A DNA stretch of 64,000 nt from Hymenobacter sp. H14-R3 (GCF_030063445.1 NZ_JASITD010000017.1:1-64000), one strand, 5' to 3'; shown: positions 8,617 through 17,162, counted from the stretch's first letter. Translations and numbers: made by a program. The notes: generated by a model from the letters alone, not told the origin.

Positions 8617-9675
8617 CTACAGCGGCACGGCTGGTGAAGAGGCGCGCAAGCCGCGCTGGCCAGGCGGGCGGCGGCTCAGCCCCCTCCAAAAGGGTGCATC
8701 CATGATAGTGGAGACGAGCACCGCGTGCGGCAGCGTTACCACCGACGCTACCACTAGCGCCAGACTAAACCAAGCCTCGGAATCTGGTAGGCGGGTGGCC
8801 GCCAGGCGGCCCAGCACCAACAGGGCCACGCAGCTTAGCAGTAGCAGCGGGGCCGCCCGCTTCAGAAAAAACGCCAGGCGCGGCAGCAGGGCCGGGCTAG
8901 CCGGCCGGCCCCGCTGCTGCCCCACGGCGTAGCCCAGCCAGCTGGTAAGCCGCAACACGTGCTGTAAGCTGTGCCAAAACACGAAGTACACGGCCACCGA
9001 CAGCCGGGGCGGCAGCGCCACAAACAAGCCCGCGAGTAGCAATGTCTCCAATATATCGGTGCGCAGCGCGGCCCCGTGCTGCTGGCGGGCATGCCAACCC
9101 CACAGTGCCAAATGCCCAACCAAAGTCAGCAACCCCAGTCCTGCGGCTCCCGCCGCGAATGTGGCCGCGAGCACTGGCTGGCCCCCGGTGAAGGTCAACA
9201 AGCCGTTGATGACACTAGCAGTTTGAGCCGGCCACCACCAGGCGGGCACGGCAAATATCAGCAGGCCTCGTAGTACACTGTGTACCAGCCACAACCCTGG
9301 TTGCCCCTGGCACAGGGCCGGCGCATCGGCCGACCCCCAGTGCCACACCGTGAGGACCAGAAACAGGCCCACCGCCGGGGCCGGCCAGCGCCACCACAGC
9401 AGGCCCACCGCCCCAGCTAGGCCCAGGTAGCCCACTAAAAACCACAGCCAATAGCGCCAGCCGGTGGCCATTCGGCCACCGGCTGGCATCACCAGGTGGT
9501 CGCAAGCGCCGTGGGCCACGCCCAGCAGCACCATGCCCATGGCCAGCGGCGGCCCCAGTAGCCGCCCGGCCAGCGCCGGAAAGCCCAGCCCCAGGCCCGC
9601 CATCCCCAGCACAGCAGCGTAGGAATAGTACCGGTAGGGCCAGCCGCTGGGCGTGGTTTGCGAGAGGAGAGCCAT
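8617..9675 (-). CDS. blh: Brp/Blh-family beta-carotene 15,15'-dioxygenase
   Basis: 352 residues with about eight membrane segments. Blh cleaves beta-carotene into two molecules of retinal, the chromophore of microbial rhodopsins. The iron-binding His motifs of the family are visible: GVAHGACDHL, TVWHWGSAD and FVFWHSLQHVLRL. It lies directly downstream of the rhodopsin gene on the same strand, the usual pairing. A strong terminator-like hairpin lies between them, so blh may depend on read-through or on its own promoter within 9676-9860. The last 30 residues are Arg/Pro-rich and variable. Confidence 0.93.
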   Translation of the reverse strand: MALLSQTTPSGWPYRYYSYAAVLGMAGLGLGFPALAGRLLGPPLAMGMVLLGVAHGACDHLVMPAGGRMATGWRYWLWFLVGYLGLAGAVGLLWWRWPAPAVGLFLVLTVWHWGSADAPALCQGQPGLWLVHSVLRGLLIFAVPAWWWPAQTASVINGLLTFTGGQPVLAATFAAGAAGLGLLTLVGHLALWGWHARQQHGAALRTDILETLLLAGLFVALPPRLSVAVYFVFWHSLQHVLRLTSWLGYAVGQQRGRPASPALLPRLAFFLKRAAPLLLLSCVALLVLGRLAATRLPDSEAWFSLALVVASVVTLPHAVLVSTIMDAPFWRGLSRRPPGQRGLRASSPAVPL

Positions 9676-9863
9676 GAGAAGAAATAAAAATTAACCAACT
9701 ACCGGTCTGGCGGCCGGTGGACTTTGCTTCGCCTAAAGCCTGCTAAAGTTGAACGGCGAGTGCGAGCAACTCGCCTCGCTTAGCACAGTTCTCGGGTCTA
9801 TTGAGCCAAACTATCTGCTTGAACACGAGAAGGTTATTTCGCGCTGATGCAGCAAAACCAAAA

Positions 9864-9897
9864 CAGCCCGCCGCACGCCGAGGCGTGCGGCGGGCTG
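9864..9897 (-). terminator. Rho-independent terminator after the rhodopsin gene
   Basis: A perfect 16-bp GC-rich stem (CAGCCCGCCGCACGCC and its complement) with a 2-nt central gap is followed on the minus strand by TTTTGGTTTT. It lies 33 nt past the rhodopsin stop and would limit expression of blh relative to the rhodopsin. Confidence 0.8.
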
Positions 9898-9930
9898 CCA
9901 GTAAAAAAAGCAGGTGAGCCAGCCGGCTCG

Positions 9931-10707
9931 CTACACCACAGAAGCGGCGGAGGAGGGCGCTACTTTCACCGCCGACTCGCTACGGGCAATGCCATAGACC
10001 ACGAGGCCAAACCCGATTTTATTAATCGCATCGCCAATGTTGTAAATCAGGTCGAGGCTGTGCGCGTTCAAAATGCCCAGGCCGCCGTTGCTACCGAGCA
10101 GGCCGCCCGGCATGGCCATGTAGCCAATTGGGTAAATGGCCCAGCCCACCAGGATAAACCAAGCCAGGGCCCGCACGCCTTTCTGCACCGCCACCGAGTC
10201 GGTTTTGGCGGCCAGCTGCGCCACTTCGCCCAGCCAGGCTGTATACAGAATATAGAGGTAGCCTAGGGTCGAGAGCGAGCCCCAAATCATGGAGTGGCTC
10301 ATCGAGCCATCGGTGAAGGCTTCCCCAATGTAGCCGCACACCAGCATAAATACGGCCGCCAGAATGAGTTTCCAGAGCAAGGCAATTTTAGCCCCGGCGG
10401 CGCGCACGAGCAGGTAGAACTCTATTACCATCAGCGGCACAGTCAGCGTCCAGTCAATGTAGCGCAGGGCAACCGGCGTTTCATGGGTGCTCACGTAGTA
10501 GTCGCGCATGTAGTAGTAATGCACGGAAGCAATACCCGTAATAAGGCCCGAAATCAACAGCGAGGTTTTCCACTTGTCGGCCACGGTGCCGCGCTCGAAG
10601 AGGAAGAACACCGCCGCTGCCATCATGGCCATGTAGCCGGTGAAGAAGGTAAAAGCGACCGGGTCATCAACCGGGATTCGCATGACGTCGAGTAGAATGC
10701 TGCGCAT
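9931..10707 (-). CDS. Proton-pumping rhodopsin, xanthorhodopsin-like
   Basis: 258 residues with seven membrane helices. Helix C reads RYIDWTLTVPLMVIEFYLL, giving the proton-pump triad Asp85 (acceptor), Thr89 and Glu96 (donor), the DTE set. The retinal Schiff-base Lys230 is in GDAINKIGFGLVVYG. His63, the partner of the acceptor Asp in proteorhodopsins, is in GIASVHYYYMRDY. The spectral-tuning position (proteorhodopsin 105) is Met93, as in green-absorbing flavobacterial pumps. Aligning IWGSLSTLGYLYILY with bacteriorhodopsin puts Gly143 at Trp138; in xanthorhodopsin this Gly opens a window that lets a carotenoid antenna touch retinal. It is a light-driven H+ pump in the inner membrane; blh follows. 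Antenna use is inferred. Confidence 0.95.
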   Translation of the reverse strand: MRSILLDVMRIPVDDPVAFTFFTGYMAMMAAAVFFLFERGTVADKWKTSLLISGLITGIASVHYYYMRDYYVSTHETPVALRYIDWTLTVPLMVIEFYLLVRAAGAKIALLWKLILAAVFMLVCGYIGEAFTDGSMSHSMIWGSLSTLGYLYILYTAWLGEVAQLAAKTDSVAVQKGVRALAWFILVGWAIYPIGYMAMPGGLLGSNGGLGILNAHSLDLIYNIGDAINKIGFGLVVYGIARSESAVKVAPSSAASVV

Positions 10708-10737
10708 GATGGGAGGGGGTTAAGTGGCGTTACACTT

Positions 10738-10745
10738 CAATAATA
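10738..10745 (-). promoter_or_regulatory. Possible -7 element TATTATTG for the rhodopsin gene
   Basis: On the minus strand TATTATTG differs by one base from TAnnTTTG and lies 30 nt before the rhodopsin ATG in an AT-rich stretch. Light or carbon regulation cannot be read from the sequence. Confidence 0.3.
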
Positions 10746-10803
10746 AGTAATTGGTAATTAATGTTTTATTTGTAGGATATAAAAGGGCTTTATTTTTTTG
10801 AAA

Positions 10804-10820
10804 GAGGCTTTTTTAGCCTC
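10804..10820 (-). terminator. Short hairpin after the CarboxypepD_reg-like gene
   Basis: A 6-bp stem (GAGGCT/AGCCTC) with a 5-nt loop lies about 65 nt beyond the stop of the gene at 10887; TTTC and an A-rich run follow on the minus strand. It is a weak terminator candidate. Confidence 0.35.
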
Positions 10821-10886
10821 AAAGTGCCCGGGTGGCCCCGGCGGCCGCACGTGCCATTGGCGGCCGCCGGAGCCGTCCGGTATGCG

Positions 10887-11804
10887 CTATTGTTTAGGAA
10901 AAGCCACCAGCGCATCAACCCGGGCGTTGCTATTGCGGAAGCGGCGCAGCTTGCCATCGGCCCCGTACCCTACGCCGTAGCGCGTCCATTTTTTGCCACG
11001 GTAGCTTTGCCAGGTGTTGCTCAGGTCATTGGTATTGGCATCGGAATTTGTGAGAGCGAGGCAGAAGGGGAGGGCTTCGGCTGGGTTATCTACCCACTCT
11101 ACGCCCACAAAGCCTCCTTGCGCGGGTAGGGTCAGTTGGCTTTTCGCTAGCTGGAGGCGGAGCGTTTGGCTGCCAGGGGCAACCTTGAAAATCATCGATT
11201 CCGTACCAGTTTCCTGCGTGGGGCCGGTTGCCTGACTACCCGCCAGCGCGCAAACCCGCACGAGCGTGGGTTTGGGGTGCTGCGCGTTGGGCCTTGCGAG
11301 CAGCTTGAGTACCACTCCTTCCACTAGGCCGGCCGTGTGCGTTTGGTTTTCAATCCATACTACTACCCGGGTGCCCTTGCTGGTGCAGGCGCGGCTCAGA
11401 TTGAAAAAGGTGTTTACCCGGTCGTCAACCCACCCAATGCGCTGCGTATAAAATTTTACCGACTGGCGCTTGGCCGAAACGGCTACTTCGCTCAGGGCTA
11501 TCGGCGCTCTCTTTAAGTAGACTATTGGGCTGCTGGCCACCGTCTTCAGGTAAAGCTTTTCGCTCGTGTAACCCAGCGCCGAAACCAGAATGGAATCGAA
11601 CGGCGCGGGGTTGCCGAGCTGCATATTTCCCTGCGCATCCGTTAAACCACCTTCGTTGAGGCGCAGGGCCGCCACTTGCGCGTACTCTATCGGCTGGTTC
11701 GTAGCCGCGTCTTTAACCGCAATAAGGATTTGAGACTGCGAAATTGTTGGTAAGAAGAATATTCCTCCCAGAAGGAAAAGCACGTTTGAAAGGCGATGAA
11801 GCAT
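10887..11804 (-). CDS. Exported protein with carboxypeptidase-regulatory-like domain
   Basis: 305 residues. An N-terminal signal peptide (about 1-24, hydrophobic core NVLFLLGGIFFLP, ending SQS) is followed by a CarboxypepD_reg-like beta-sandwich (about 25-110) starting ILIAVKDAATNQPIEYAQV. This is the domain found at the start of TonB-dependent receptors and other Bacteroidota envelope proteins. The remaining 190 residues match no family I recognise and contain no TonB barrel. It is probably an envelope or surface protein of unknown role. It stands alone between the rhodopsin gene and a divergent VOC gene. Confidence 0.75.
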   Translation of the reverse strand: MLHRLSNVLFLLGGIFFLPTISQSQILIAVKDAATNQPIEYAQVAALRLNEGGLTDAQGNMQLGNPAPFDSILVSALGYTSEKLYLKTVASSPIVYLKRAPIALSEVAVSAKRQSVKFYTQRIGWVDDRVNTFFNLSRACTSKGTRVVVWIENQTHTAGLVEGVVLKLLARPNAQHPKPTLVRVCALAGSQATGPTQETGTESMIFKVAPGSQTLRLQLAKSQLTLPAQGGFVGVEWVDNPAEALPFCLALTNSDANTNDLSNTWQSYRGKKWTRYGVGYGADGKLRRFRNSNARVDALVAFPKQ

Positions 11805-11888
11805 GCGTTTGGTCGCTAATGAAGGCCACTAAAAGTAGCTCAGCTGATAGCCTGAATTAACTAGTAGTAATACTAAATAAAATTGCCC

Positions 11889-12278
11889 ATGACCCCAACG
11901 CTCCGCGTAGCGCGGCCAACCAACAACTTGGTTGCCCTGCGCCACTTCTACATTGAGGCCTTGGGCCTGAGCGAGTTGTACGCCTTCGCGGGCCACGATG
12001 GCTTCGATGGCCTACTGGTGGGCCAGCCGCAAGCCCCGTACCACCTGGAGTTTACCCAGCAGGCGGGCCACGTGGTGCCGCCCGCCCCAACCGCCGAAAA
12101 CCTGCTGGTTTTTTACCTGCCCGAGCGTGCCGCCTGGGATGCCGCCGTGGCCCGCCTGCTGGCGCACGGCTACCCGGCGGTGCCGGCCCACAATGCGTAT
12201 TGGGACCAGCGGGGCCGCACCTTTGCCGACCCCGACGGCTACCGCGTGGTGTTGCAGCACGCCGCCTGGACGCTCTAG
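11889..12278 (+). CDS. VOC-superfamily (glyoxalase/dioxygenase fold) protein
   Basis: 129 residues. The single vicinal-oxygen-chelate domain is shown by [26 protein letters not shown] at the start and the closing Asp-Pro-Asp-Gly turn [13 protein letters not shown]. Substrate and metal cannot be assigned; members include glyoxalase I, bleomycin-resistance and extradiol dioxygenase proteins. The start is ATG 11889, preceded by an in-frame TTG at 11883. selD follows 50 bp downstream on the same strand. Confidence 0.8.
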   Translation: MTPTLRVARPTNNLVALRHFYIEALGLSELYAFAGHDGFDGLLVGQPQAPYHLEFTQQAGHVVPPAPTAENLLVFYLPERAAWDAAVARLLAHGYPAVPAHNAYWDQRGRTFADPDGYRVVLQHAAWTL

Positions 12279-12328
12279 AAAGAAAAACAACCGCCCGTCG
12301 GTTAGTACCTACTTACGCCCCTCATCCT

Positions 12329-13387
12329 ATGACGCCCGAACTCGACCAAATCCGCCTCACCCAATACAGCCACGGCGCGGGCTGCGGTTGCAAAATTGCG
12401 CCCAGCGTGCTCGATAAAATCCTGCACAGCAGCCTACCCCAGCCCAACTACGACAACCTGCTGGTGGGCAACGGCAGCCGCGACGATGCGGCCGTGTACC
12501 GCCTGCCGGGCCAGGCCGGCCAGTGCGTTATCAGCACCACCGACTTCTTCATGCCCATCGTCGATGATGCCTTCGACTTCGGGCGCATTGCCTCGGCCAA
12601 TGCCATTTCCGACGTGTACGCCATGGGCGGACGGCCGCTGCTGGCCATTGCCGTGCTGGGCTGGCCCATCGACAAGCTGCCGCCCGAAGTGGCGGCCCGC
12701 GTAACGGAGGGGGCCCGCGCCATTTGCGCCGAGGCGGGCATTCCGCTGGCCGGCGGCCACAGCATCGACTCGCCCGAGCCCATTTTTGGGCTGGCCGTAA
12801 CGGGCTTGGTGAGCGAGCAAAACCTGAAGCGCAACGACACGGCCTCCGCCGGCTGCCGCCTCTACCTCACCAAGCCGCTGGGCGTGGGCATACTGACCAC
12901 GGCGCAAAAGCGCGAGATTCTGCGGCCCGAAGACGCCGACGTGGCCCCCGCCCAAATGCGCCAGCTCAATAAAATTGGGGCCGACCTGGGCGAGATTGCG
13001 GGTATAAAAGCCATGACCGACGTCACGGGTTTTGGCCTGCTGGGCCACCTCTCGGAGGTGTGCGAGGGCAGCGGCGTGCAGGCGGTAGTGCGCTACTTGC
13101 ACGTGCCGCGCCTAGCCGAAGCCGAGCGCTACCTGCTGCAAGGTGCGGTGCCCGGCGGCACCATCCGCAACTTCCAGAGCTACGGCCACAAAATTGGCCC
13201 GCTCACCGATGAGCAGAAATTCTACCTCTGCGACCCCCAAACTTCGGGCGGCCTTCTCGTGTGCGTAGAGCCCGGCGCGGCCGAGGCGGCCGCCCAGGCC
13301 GTGTTTGCCCAGTATGGGCTGACCCTGGAGTGTTTTGGCGAGCTGCGGGCGCATACCAAAGGTGAGCCGTGGATAGTGGTGGAGTAA
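12329..13387 (+). CDS. selD: Selenide, water dikinase
   Basis: 352 residues, very close to the E. coli enzyme over its full length. SelD makes selenophosphate from selenide and ATP. The N-terminal loop [10 protein letters not shown] carries the catalytic Cys19 and Lys22 (E. coli Cys17 and Lys20), so this is the cysteine form, not a selenoprotein. Mg-ATP residues in RDDAAVY and [12 protein letters not shown] are present, as is [11 protein letters not shown]. Since selU/mnmH is 4 kb upstream and no selA, selB or tRNA-Sec is visible, the likely selenium use is 2-selenouridine in tRNA. An upstream open extension to 12200 overlaps the VOC gene and is not coding. Confidence 0.97.
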   Translation: MTPELDQIRLTQYSHGAGCGCKIAPSVLDKILHSSLPQPNYDNLLVGNGSRDDAAVYRLPGQAGQCVISTTDFFMPIVDDAFDFGRIASANAISDVYAMGGRPLLAIAVLGWPIDKLPPEVAARVTEGARAICAEAGIPLAGGHSIDSPEPIFGLAVTGLVSEQNLKRNDTASAGCRLYLTKPLGVGILTTAQKREILRPEDADVAPAQMRQLNKIGADLGEIAGIKAMTDVTGFGLLGHLSEVCEGSGVQAVVRYLHVPRLAEAERYLLQGAVPGGTIRNFQSYGHKIGPLTDEQKFYLCDPQTSGGLLVCVEPGAAEAAAQAVFAQYGLTLECFGELRAHTKGEPWIVVE

Positions 13388-13408
13388 GCGCAACCCTCGC
13401 AACGCATT

Positions 13409-13942
13409 ATGAAAAGCAACATCGCTGATTTTAAGCCGCTTCGCCCGGAGCTGAAGCCGCAATTGAGTAGGGCTGAGCAGCGCTATCCGCGGGTATTGCA
13501 CCTGATAGCCGAGTATGATGCAGCCAGCGACCACGGCGATGAGGCTGGGCTAAAGAAGGTTCTTGAGCAGCTTAAGTCGCTGACTGGCAAGCCAATTTCC
13601 GAAAGCGACCTGTTTGAATACTACGAAAGCGGGAGTAAAGAAGAGCTAGCCTTTCGGTTCTCGCTGCCCCCGCCGGTGCGGGTTGAAAATATTACGCAGG
13701 GCGAAGTAATCGAACTTGTCAATCGACTTACCAAACAGGTTGAGGAGCCAGCCGAAGAGTGGCAGAACCTGACGTTTGCCCAACAATTCAGCCAGTATTA
13801 CTTGGAGGATTATTACTACGAATTGTTGAAAATAAACTGCCCCAAAAATTATAATTATAGTTATTTCACCCGGCAAAAACGAAAAAACGGCACATATTAC
13901 CGGCTAACTCCTGCTGAAATTATAGCCCGATTTCTGGCATGA
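13409..13942 (+). CDS. Hypothetical protein upstream of the GluQRS-like gene
   Basis: 177 residues, soluble, charged and mostly helical. I recognise no domain. The C-terminus (YFTRQKRKNGTYYRLTPAEI) is basic and aromatic. It begins 21 bp after selD and its stop overlaps the next ATG (ATGA at 13939-13942), so the three genes may be one transcript with translational coupling between this gene and the synthetase-like protein. AT-rich codons in its 3' half differ from its neighbours. Confidence 0.6.
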   Translation: MKSNIADFKPLRPELKPQLSRAEQRYPRVLHLIAEYDAASDHGDEAGLKKVLEQLKSLTGKPISESDLFEYYESGSKEELAFRFSLPPPVRVENITQGEVIELVNRLTKQVEEPAEEWQNLTFAQQFSQYYLEDYYYELLKINCPKNYNYSYFTRQKRKNGTYYRLTPAEIIARFLA

Positions 13943-14868
13943 ATTTGCCCGCCGGAAAACAGGAAACGCCTAATGAGCAACAAATAACCGGCCGGCTGGC
14001 CCCCACGCCCAGCGGCTACCTGCACCTGGGCAACGCGGTCAACTTTGTGCTCACCTGGCTGCTGGTACGCCAAGCCGGCGGCACCCTGCACCTGCGCATT
14101 GACGACCTCGACCGCGCCCGCCTGCGTCAGGCTTACCTTGGCAATATATTTGAGGTAATCAATTGGTTAAAAGTAGAGTATGATTACGGGCCAAGTGGCC
14201 CCGATGATTTTCTACGCCACCACTCGCAGTTGCTGCACCTGCCCGCCTACAACTACGCGCTGCGGCGCTTGGCCCTGCCCGGGGCCGCCCCGCCGCCGGG
14301 CTTGCTCTACGGCAGCCCCCGCTCGCGCACGGGCGGGGCCACCGCGCCCGTGCCACTGGCCACGCCCGGCGTGGCCTGGCGCGCCCGGGTGCCGGCGGGC
14401 ACCACTATCAGCTGGGCCGATGGGGGGCAAGGGGCCGTGAACGTATCGCTAGCGGCCGAAATGCCCGATTTTGTAGTGCGCAAAAAAGACGGTGTGGTTG
14501 CCTATCAACTGGCCTCGGTGGTAGACGATTTGCGCCTGGGTACTACGCTCATTGTGCGCGGCCACGACTTGCTGCCCAGCACGGCGGCGCAGTTGTGGCT
14601 AGCTGGTCAGGTTTCTGATTTAAAGGATTTTAACCAGAACACTATTCAGCTTTTTCACCATGGCCTGCTCACTGACGCGACCGGGCAAAAGCTGAGCAAG
14701 GCGACGCAGGCGGCCGGCGAGACTGGTATTCTGCGCCACTCGGCGGGGCCGGCGGTGGTGTACCAGGCGGTGGCCCGGCTGCTGGGTCTGCCCTCCGGCG
14801 CGGGCGAGTCGTTGGCAACGTTGCAGGCTGCTTTGCCTGAATCACCAACAGCTTATAGAAGGCTTTAA
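13939..14868 (+). CDS. Glutamyl-tRNA synthetase-like protein (GluQRS type) lacking zinc cysteines
   Basis: 309 residues: a class I catalytic core without an anticodon-binding domain, like glutamyl-Q-tRNA(Asp) synthetase, which glutamylates queuosine on tRNA-Asp. The HIGH region is APTPSGYLHLGNA and the KMSKS region is GQKLSKA; RIDDLDRAR and the VVDDLRLGTTLIVRGHDLL segment are also typical. At the zinc site, where the family has a YACxCSR-like motif, this protein reads LLYGSPRSRT, so both Cys are replaced (Ser126, Arg128). It may still be active without zinc, as some relatives are, or may be drifting. It overlaps the upstream hypothetical by 4 nt. Confidence 0.75.
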   Translation: MNLPAGKQETPNEQQITGRLAPTPSGYLHLGNAVNFVLTWLLVRQAGGTLHLRIDDLDRARLRQAYLGNIFEVINWLKVEYDYGPSGPDDFLRHHSQLLHLPAYNYALRRLALPGAAPPPGLLYGSPRSRTGGATAPVPLATPGVAWRARVPAGTTISWADGGQGAVNVSLAAEMPDFVVRKKDGVVAYQLASVVDDLRLGTTLIVRGHDLLPSTAAQLWLAGQVSDLKDFNQNTIQLFHHGLLTDATGQKLSKATQAAGETGILRHSAGPAVVYQAVARLLGLPSGAGESLATLQAALPESPTAYRRL

Positions 14869-14990
14869 GTCGTTGCGCCGGTCCGCCGGCGCAGCCGGCC
14901 GACCGGTTGACGTATGCGCCGTGTAGCCAGTCGTTGCGCCGGCGCAGCCGGCCGACTGGTTGACGCATGCACCGGCGCAACGACTGGCTA
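14869..14990. repeat. Direct and inverted GC-rich repeats between converging genes
   Basis: Two direct copies of a roughly 45-nt unit begin GTCGTTGCGCCGG and contain GCAGCCGGCCGAC (14869-14919 and 14930-14974). The second copy then forms a perfect 19-bp hairpin with 14972-14990, which includes the stop codon of the kinase gene on the other strand. This is a REP-like cluster that could terminate both genes. Confidence 0.65.
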
Positions 14991-16367
14991 CGCGGGGAAG
15001 CGTAGCGTAAACGCGGTGCCCTGCCCTAGCACACTCTGCACTTCCAGCTTGATGCCGAGGAGCGCGCTGGCCTTGGCCACGATGGACAGGCCCAGGCCGG
15101 TACCCCCGATGTGCTTGTGGCTCAGGGCATCGGAGCGGTAGAGGGGGTCGAAAATCTTGTCCAGCTCCTCGGGCCGAATGCCAATGCCCTCGTCGCGGAT
15201 GGTGCAACTGAGCCCCGGCCCGGCCGGGGCCAGCACCACCGTAATGGCCGAGCCCGCCAGCGAATACTTGATGGCATTGGCCAGCACGTTATCCAGAATT
15301 AAATCGACCAGGTAGGGGTCCGAGGTAATGGGCGTGGGGTCGGGGTCCTGCACATCTACACGTATATGTTTGGTATTGAGACTGTTGCGATGACGGTGTA
15401 GCACGTCGTGCACGCAGCTGCCCACGGCCAGCTCGCGGTGATTAAGGGTCTTGGCGTGGTTCTCGAAGCGCGCCAATAATAGCAGCTGGTCTACGAGGTA
15501 AGTGAGACGGTCAATTTCCTGAATACCAAGCGAGATATTCTCCACGTACTCGGGCACCGTGCGGGGCTTACGCACCAGCACTTCGAGCGTGCCCCGCAGC
15601 ACGGCCAGCGGCGTGCGCAGCTCGTGCGAGGCATCGGCGGTAAACTGCTTTTCGCGCTCCACGGCCTGCTCCACGCGGTGCAGCAGGCCGTTGATGGCGC
15701 TGGCCAGGGTGTGCAGTTCGTCGGGGCGTGGGGGCAGGGCCACGCGCTCGGCCAGGTTGGTGCGCGTAATGCGGTTGGTGGCCGCCGTAAGCTGAATAAT
15801 GGGCGCAATGCTGCGCCCCGCCAGCCCCCGCGCGCTGCCAAACAGCACCAGCAGTACCACCGGAAACGACCCTAGCAGCACCATTTCCAGGCTGCTGAGC
15901 ACCTGCTGCGCCGCCTCCGACGAAATGGCCGCCAGCAGGTAGCCCACCGTGGCCCCGCCCCGCACCACCGGTACTTGCAGTTGCCGCAGGGCCTTGCCAC
16001 GCAGCACCGAGTTGCGGGGCGCGCGCCAGCCCGGCGTGGCATCGAAGGCCAGCTGGTCGGCCTTGAGGTTGGGCGAGCGGTCGGTGAGGTGCCCGCGCGC
16101 GTCGTTTACCTGAATAAATACTGGGGCAACCTGCACCTCCAGGTGCTCGCGCTCTTCCCACTCGCTGCGGTTGGCAAACCGGATGGTGGTGGCCGTTACC
16201 GCTAGCTCGCCCATGTGCTTGGTGGCCTCAAAGCGCAGGTTGCGGTCTAGGTCAGTATACACGCGGTGGTGCACCACTCCAAACACCACTAGGTAGGCGG
16301 CCGCCACCAGCGCGGCAGTGGCCAGCATGTAGTGCAGGGCAATGCGGTCTTTAAAGCGCAGGTTCAT
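14988..16367 (-). CDS. HAMP-domain sensor histidine kinase
   Basis: 459 residues. Layout: TM1 (about 12-38), periplasmic sensor of about 120 residues, TM2 (about 160-182, MVLLGSFPVVLLVLFGSARGL), HAMP linker, HisKA with His248 in TADASHELRTPLAVLRG, and HATPase_c with LDNVLANAIKYS, DEGIGI and GGTGLGLSIV. It is an EnvZ/CusS-type inner-membrane kinase. The ATG at 16367 is one base beyond the TAA of the regulator gene, so the pair is co-translated. The signal sensed is unknown; the same layout is common for metal or envelope-stress systems. The last codons are part of a 19-bp hairpin. Confidence 0.93.
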   Translation of the reverse strand: MNLRFKDRIALHYMLATAALVAAAYLVVFGVVHHRVYTDLDRNLRFEATKHMGELAVTATTIRFANRSEWEEREHLEVQVAPVFIQVNDARGHLTDRSPNLKADQLAFDATPGWRAPRNSVLRGKALRQLQVPVVRGGATVGYLLAAISSEAAQQVLSSLEMVLLGSFPVVLLVLFGSARGLAGRSIAPIIQLTAATNRITRTNLAERVALPPRPDELHTLASAINGLLHRVEQAVEREKQFTADASHELRTPLAVLRGTLEVLVRKPRTVPEYVENISLGIQEIDRLTYLVDQLLLLARFENHAKTLNHRELAVGSCVHDVLHRHRNSLNTKHIRVDVQDPDPTPITSDPYLVDLILDNVLANAIKYSLAGSAITVVLAPAGPGLSCTIRDEGIGIRPEELDKIFDPLYRSDALSHKHIGGTGLGLSIVAKASALLGIKLEVQSVLGQGTAFTLRFPA

Positions 16368-16368
16368 G

Positions 16369-17034
16369 TTAGTCGCGCGCAACATACCCAATGCCGCGAA
16401 TGGTGTGCAAATATTCCTCTTCCTTGCCCAGGCGCAGCTTCTTGCGCAGCGCGTTCATATACACGTCGAGCACGCCGGTGTTGTACTCAAAGTGAATATC
16501 CCACACGTCCTCAATAATGCTTTGGCGGCGGCACACCTTGCCTTTGTGGCGCAGCAGGTATTCGAGCAGGGCAAATTCTTTCTGGGTAAGGGCAATTTCC
16601 TCACCATGCTTGTGCACCTGGTGGGTAGCCACGTCGAGCACAATGGGCCCCACCCCAAACTGCTCGGTGGGCCCCGCCGCCGGCCGCAGTTGCACCCGAA
16701 TGCGCTCTAGTAGCTCCTCAAAGTGAAACGGCTTCCGGATGTAGTCGTTGGCCCCCGCTTGCAGGCCCGCCACGGTATCGGCCACGGTGTCTTTGGCCGT
16801 GAGAAAGATGATGGGCACCCCCACGCCCTGGCCGCGCAGCTGCCGGCACACCTCCAGGCCGGTGAGGCCGGGCAGCATCCAGTCTATCAGCAGCAGGTCG
16901 TAGGGCTGGGCTAGGGCGCGGGCCAAGCCTTCGGGGCCATTGTCGGCCACGTCTACCAGGTAGGCTTCCTCCTCCAGGCCTTGCTTCAAAAACCGGGCAA
17001 TACCGGGCTCATCTTCTATCAATAGTAGGGGCAT
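16369..17034 (-). CDS. OmpR/PhoB-family response regulator
   Basis: 221 residues. The receiver domain (1-120) has the acidic pair in LLIEDEP, phosphorylated Asp51 in LLLIDWMLPGLTG, IIFLTAKD and the Lys in YIRKPFHFEELL. The winged-helix Trans_reg_C domain (about 128-219) has LTQKEFALLEYLLRHKGKV and YMNALRKKLRLG. It is transcribed ahead of its kinase partner. The divergent gene downstream of its promoter region encodes an exported Dps-like protein, a possible but unproven target. Confidence 0.95.
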   Translation of the reverse strand: MPLLLIEDEPGIARFLKQGLEEEAYLVDVADNGPEGLARALAQPYDLLLIDWMLPGLTGLEVCRQLRGQGVGVPIIFLTAKDTVADTVAGLQAGANDYIRKPFHFEELLERIRVQLRPAAGPTEQFGVGPIVLDVATHQVHKHGEEIALTQKEFALLEYLLRHKGKVCRRQSIIEDVWDIHFEYNTGVLDVYMNALRKKLRLGKEEEYLHTIRGIGYVARD

Positions 17035-17081
17035 GGCTTAACATTATCATTTGTATTAAGTATAAAGCTTACGAAAAATAA

Positions 17082-17162
17082 TTGTCCTTGCGAGCGCAGC
17101 GAAATAATAGCCCCCGAACAGCTCGTTTTAGTGCGATTGCTTCGCTGCGCTCGCAAGGACAA
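17082..17162. repeat. REP-like palindrome with 22-bp perfect arms
   Basis: Arms 17082-17103 and 17141-17162 are perfect complements beginning TTGTCCTTGCGAGCG, separated by 37 nt. The outer word GCTCGCAAGGAC recurs at 21601-21612. It lies in the 390-bp gene-free stretch between the two-component genes and the dps-like gene; it could be mobile or serve as a bidirectional attenuator. Confidence 0.7.

Noticed and set aside
14869..14990. Possible CRISPR array (two direct repeats)
   Set aside because: Only two copies, spacing too short, units pair as hairpins and no cas genes are present.
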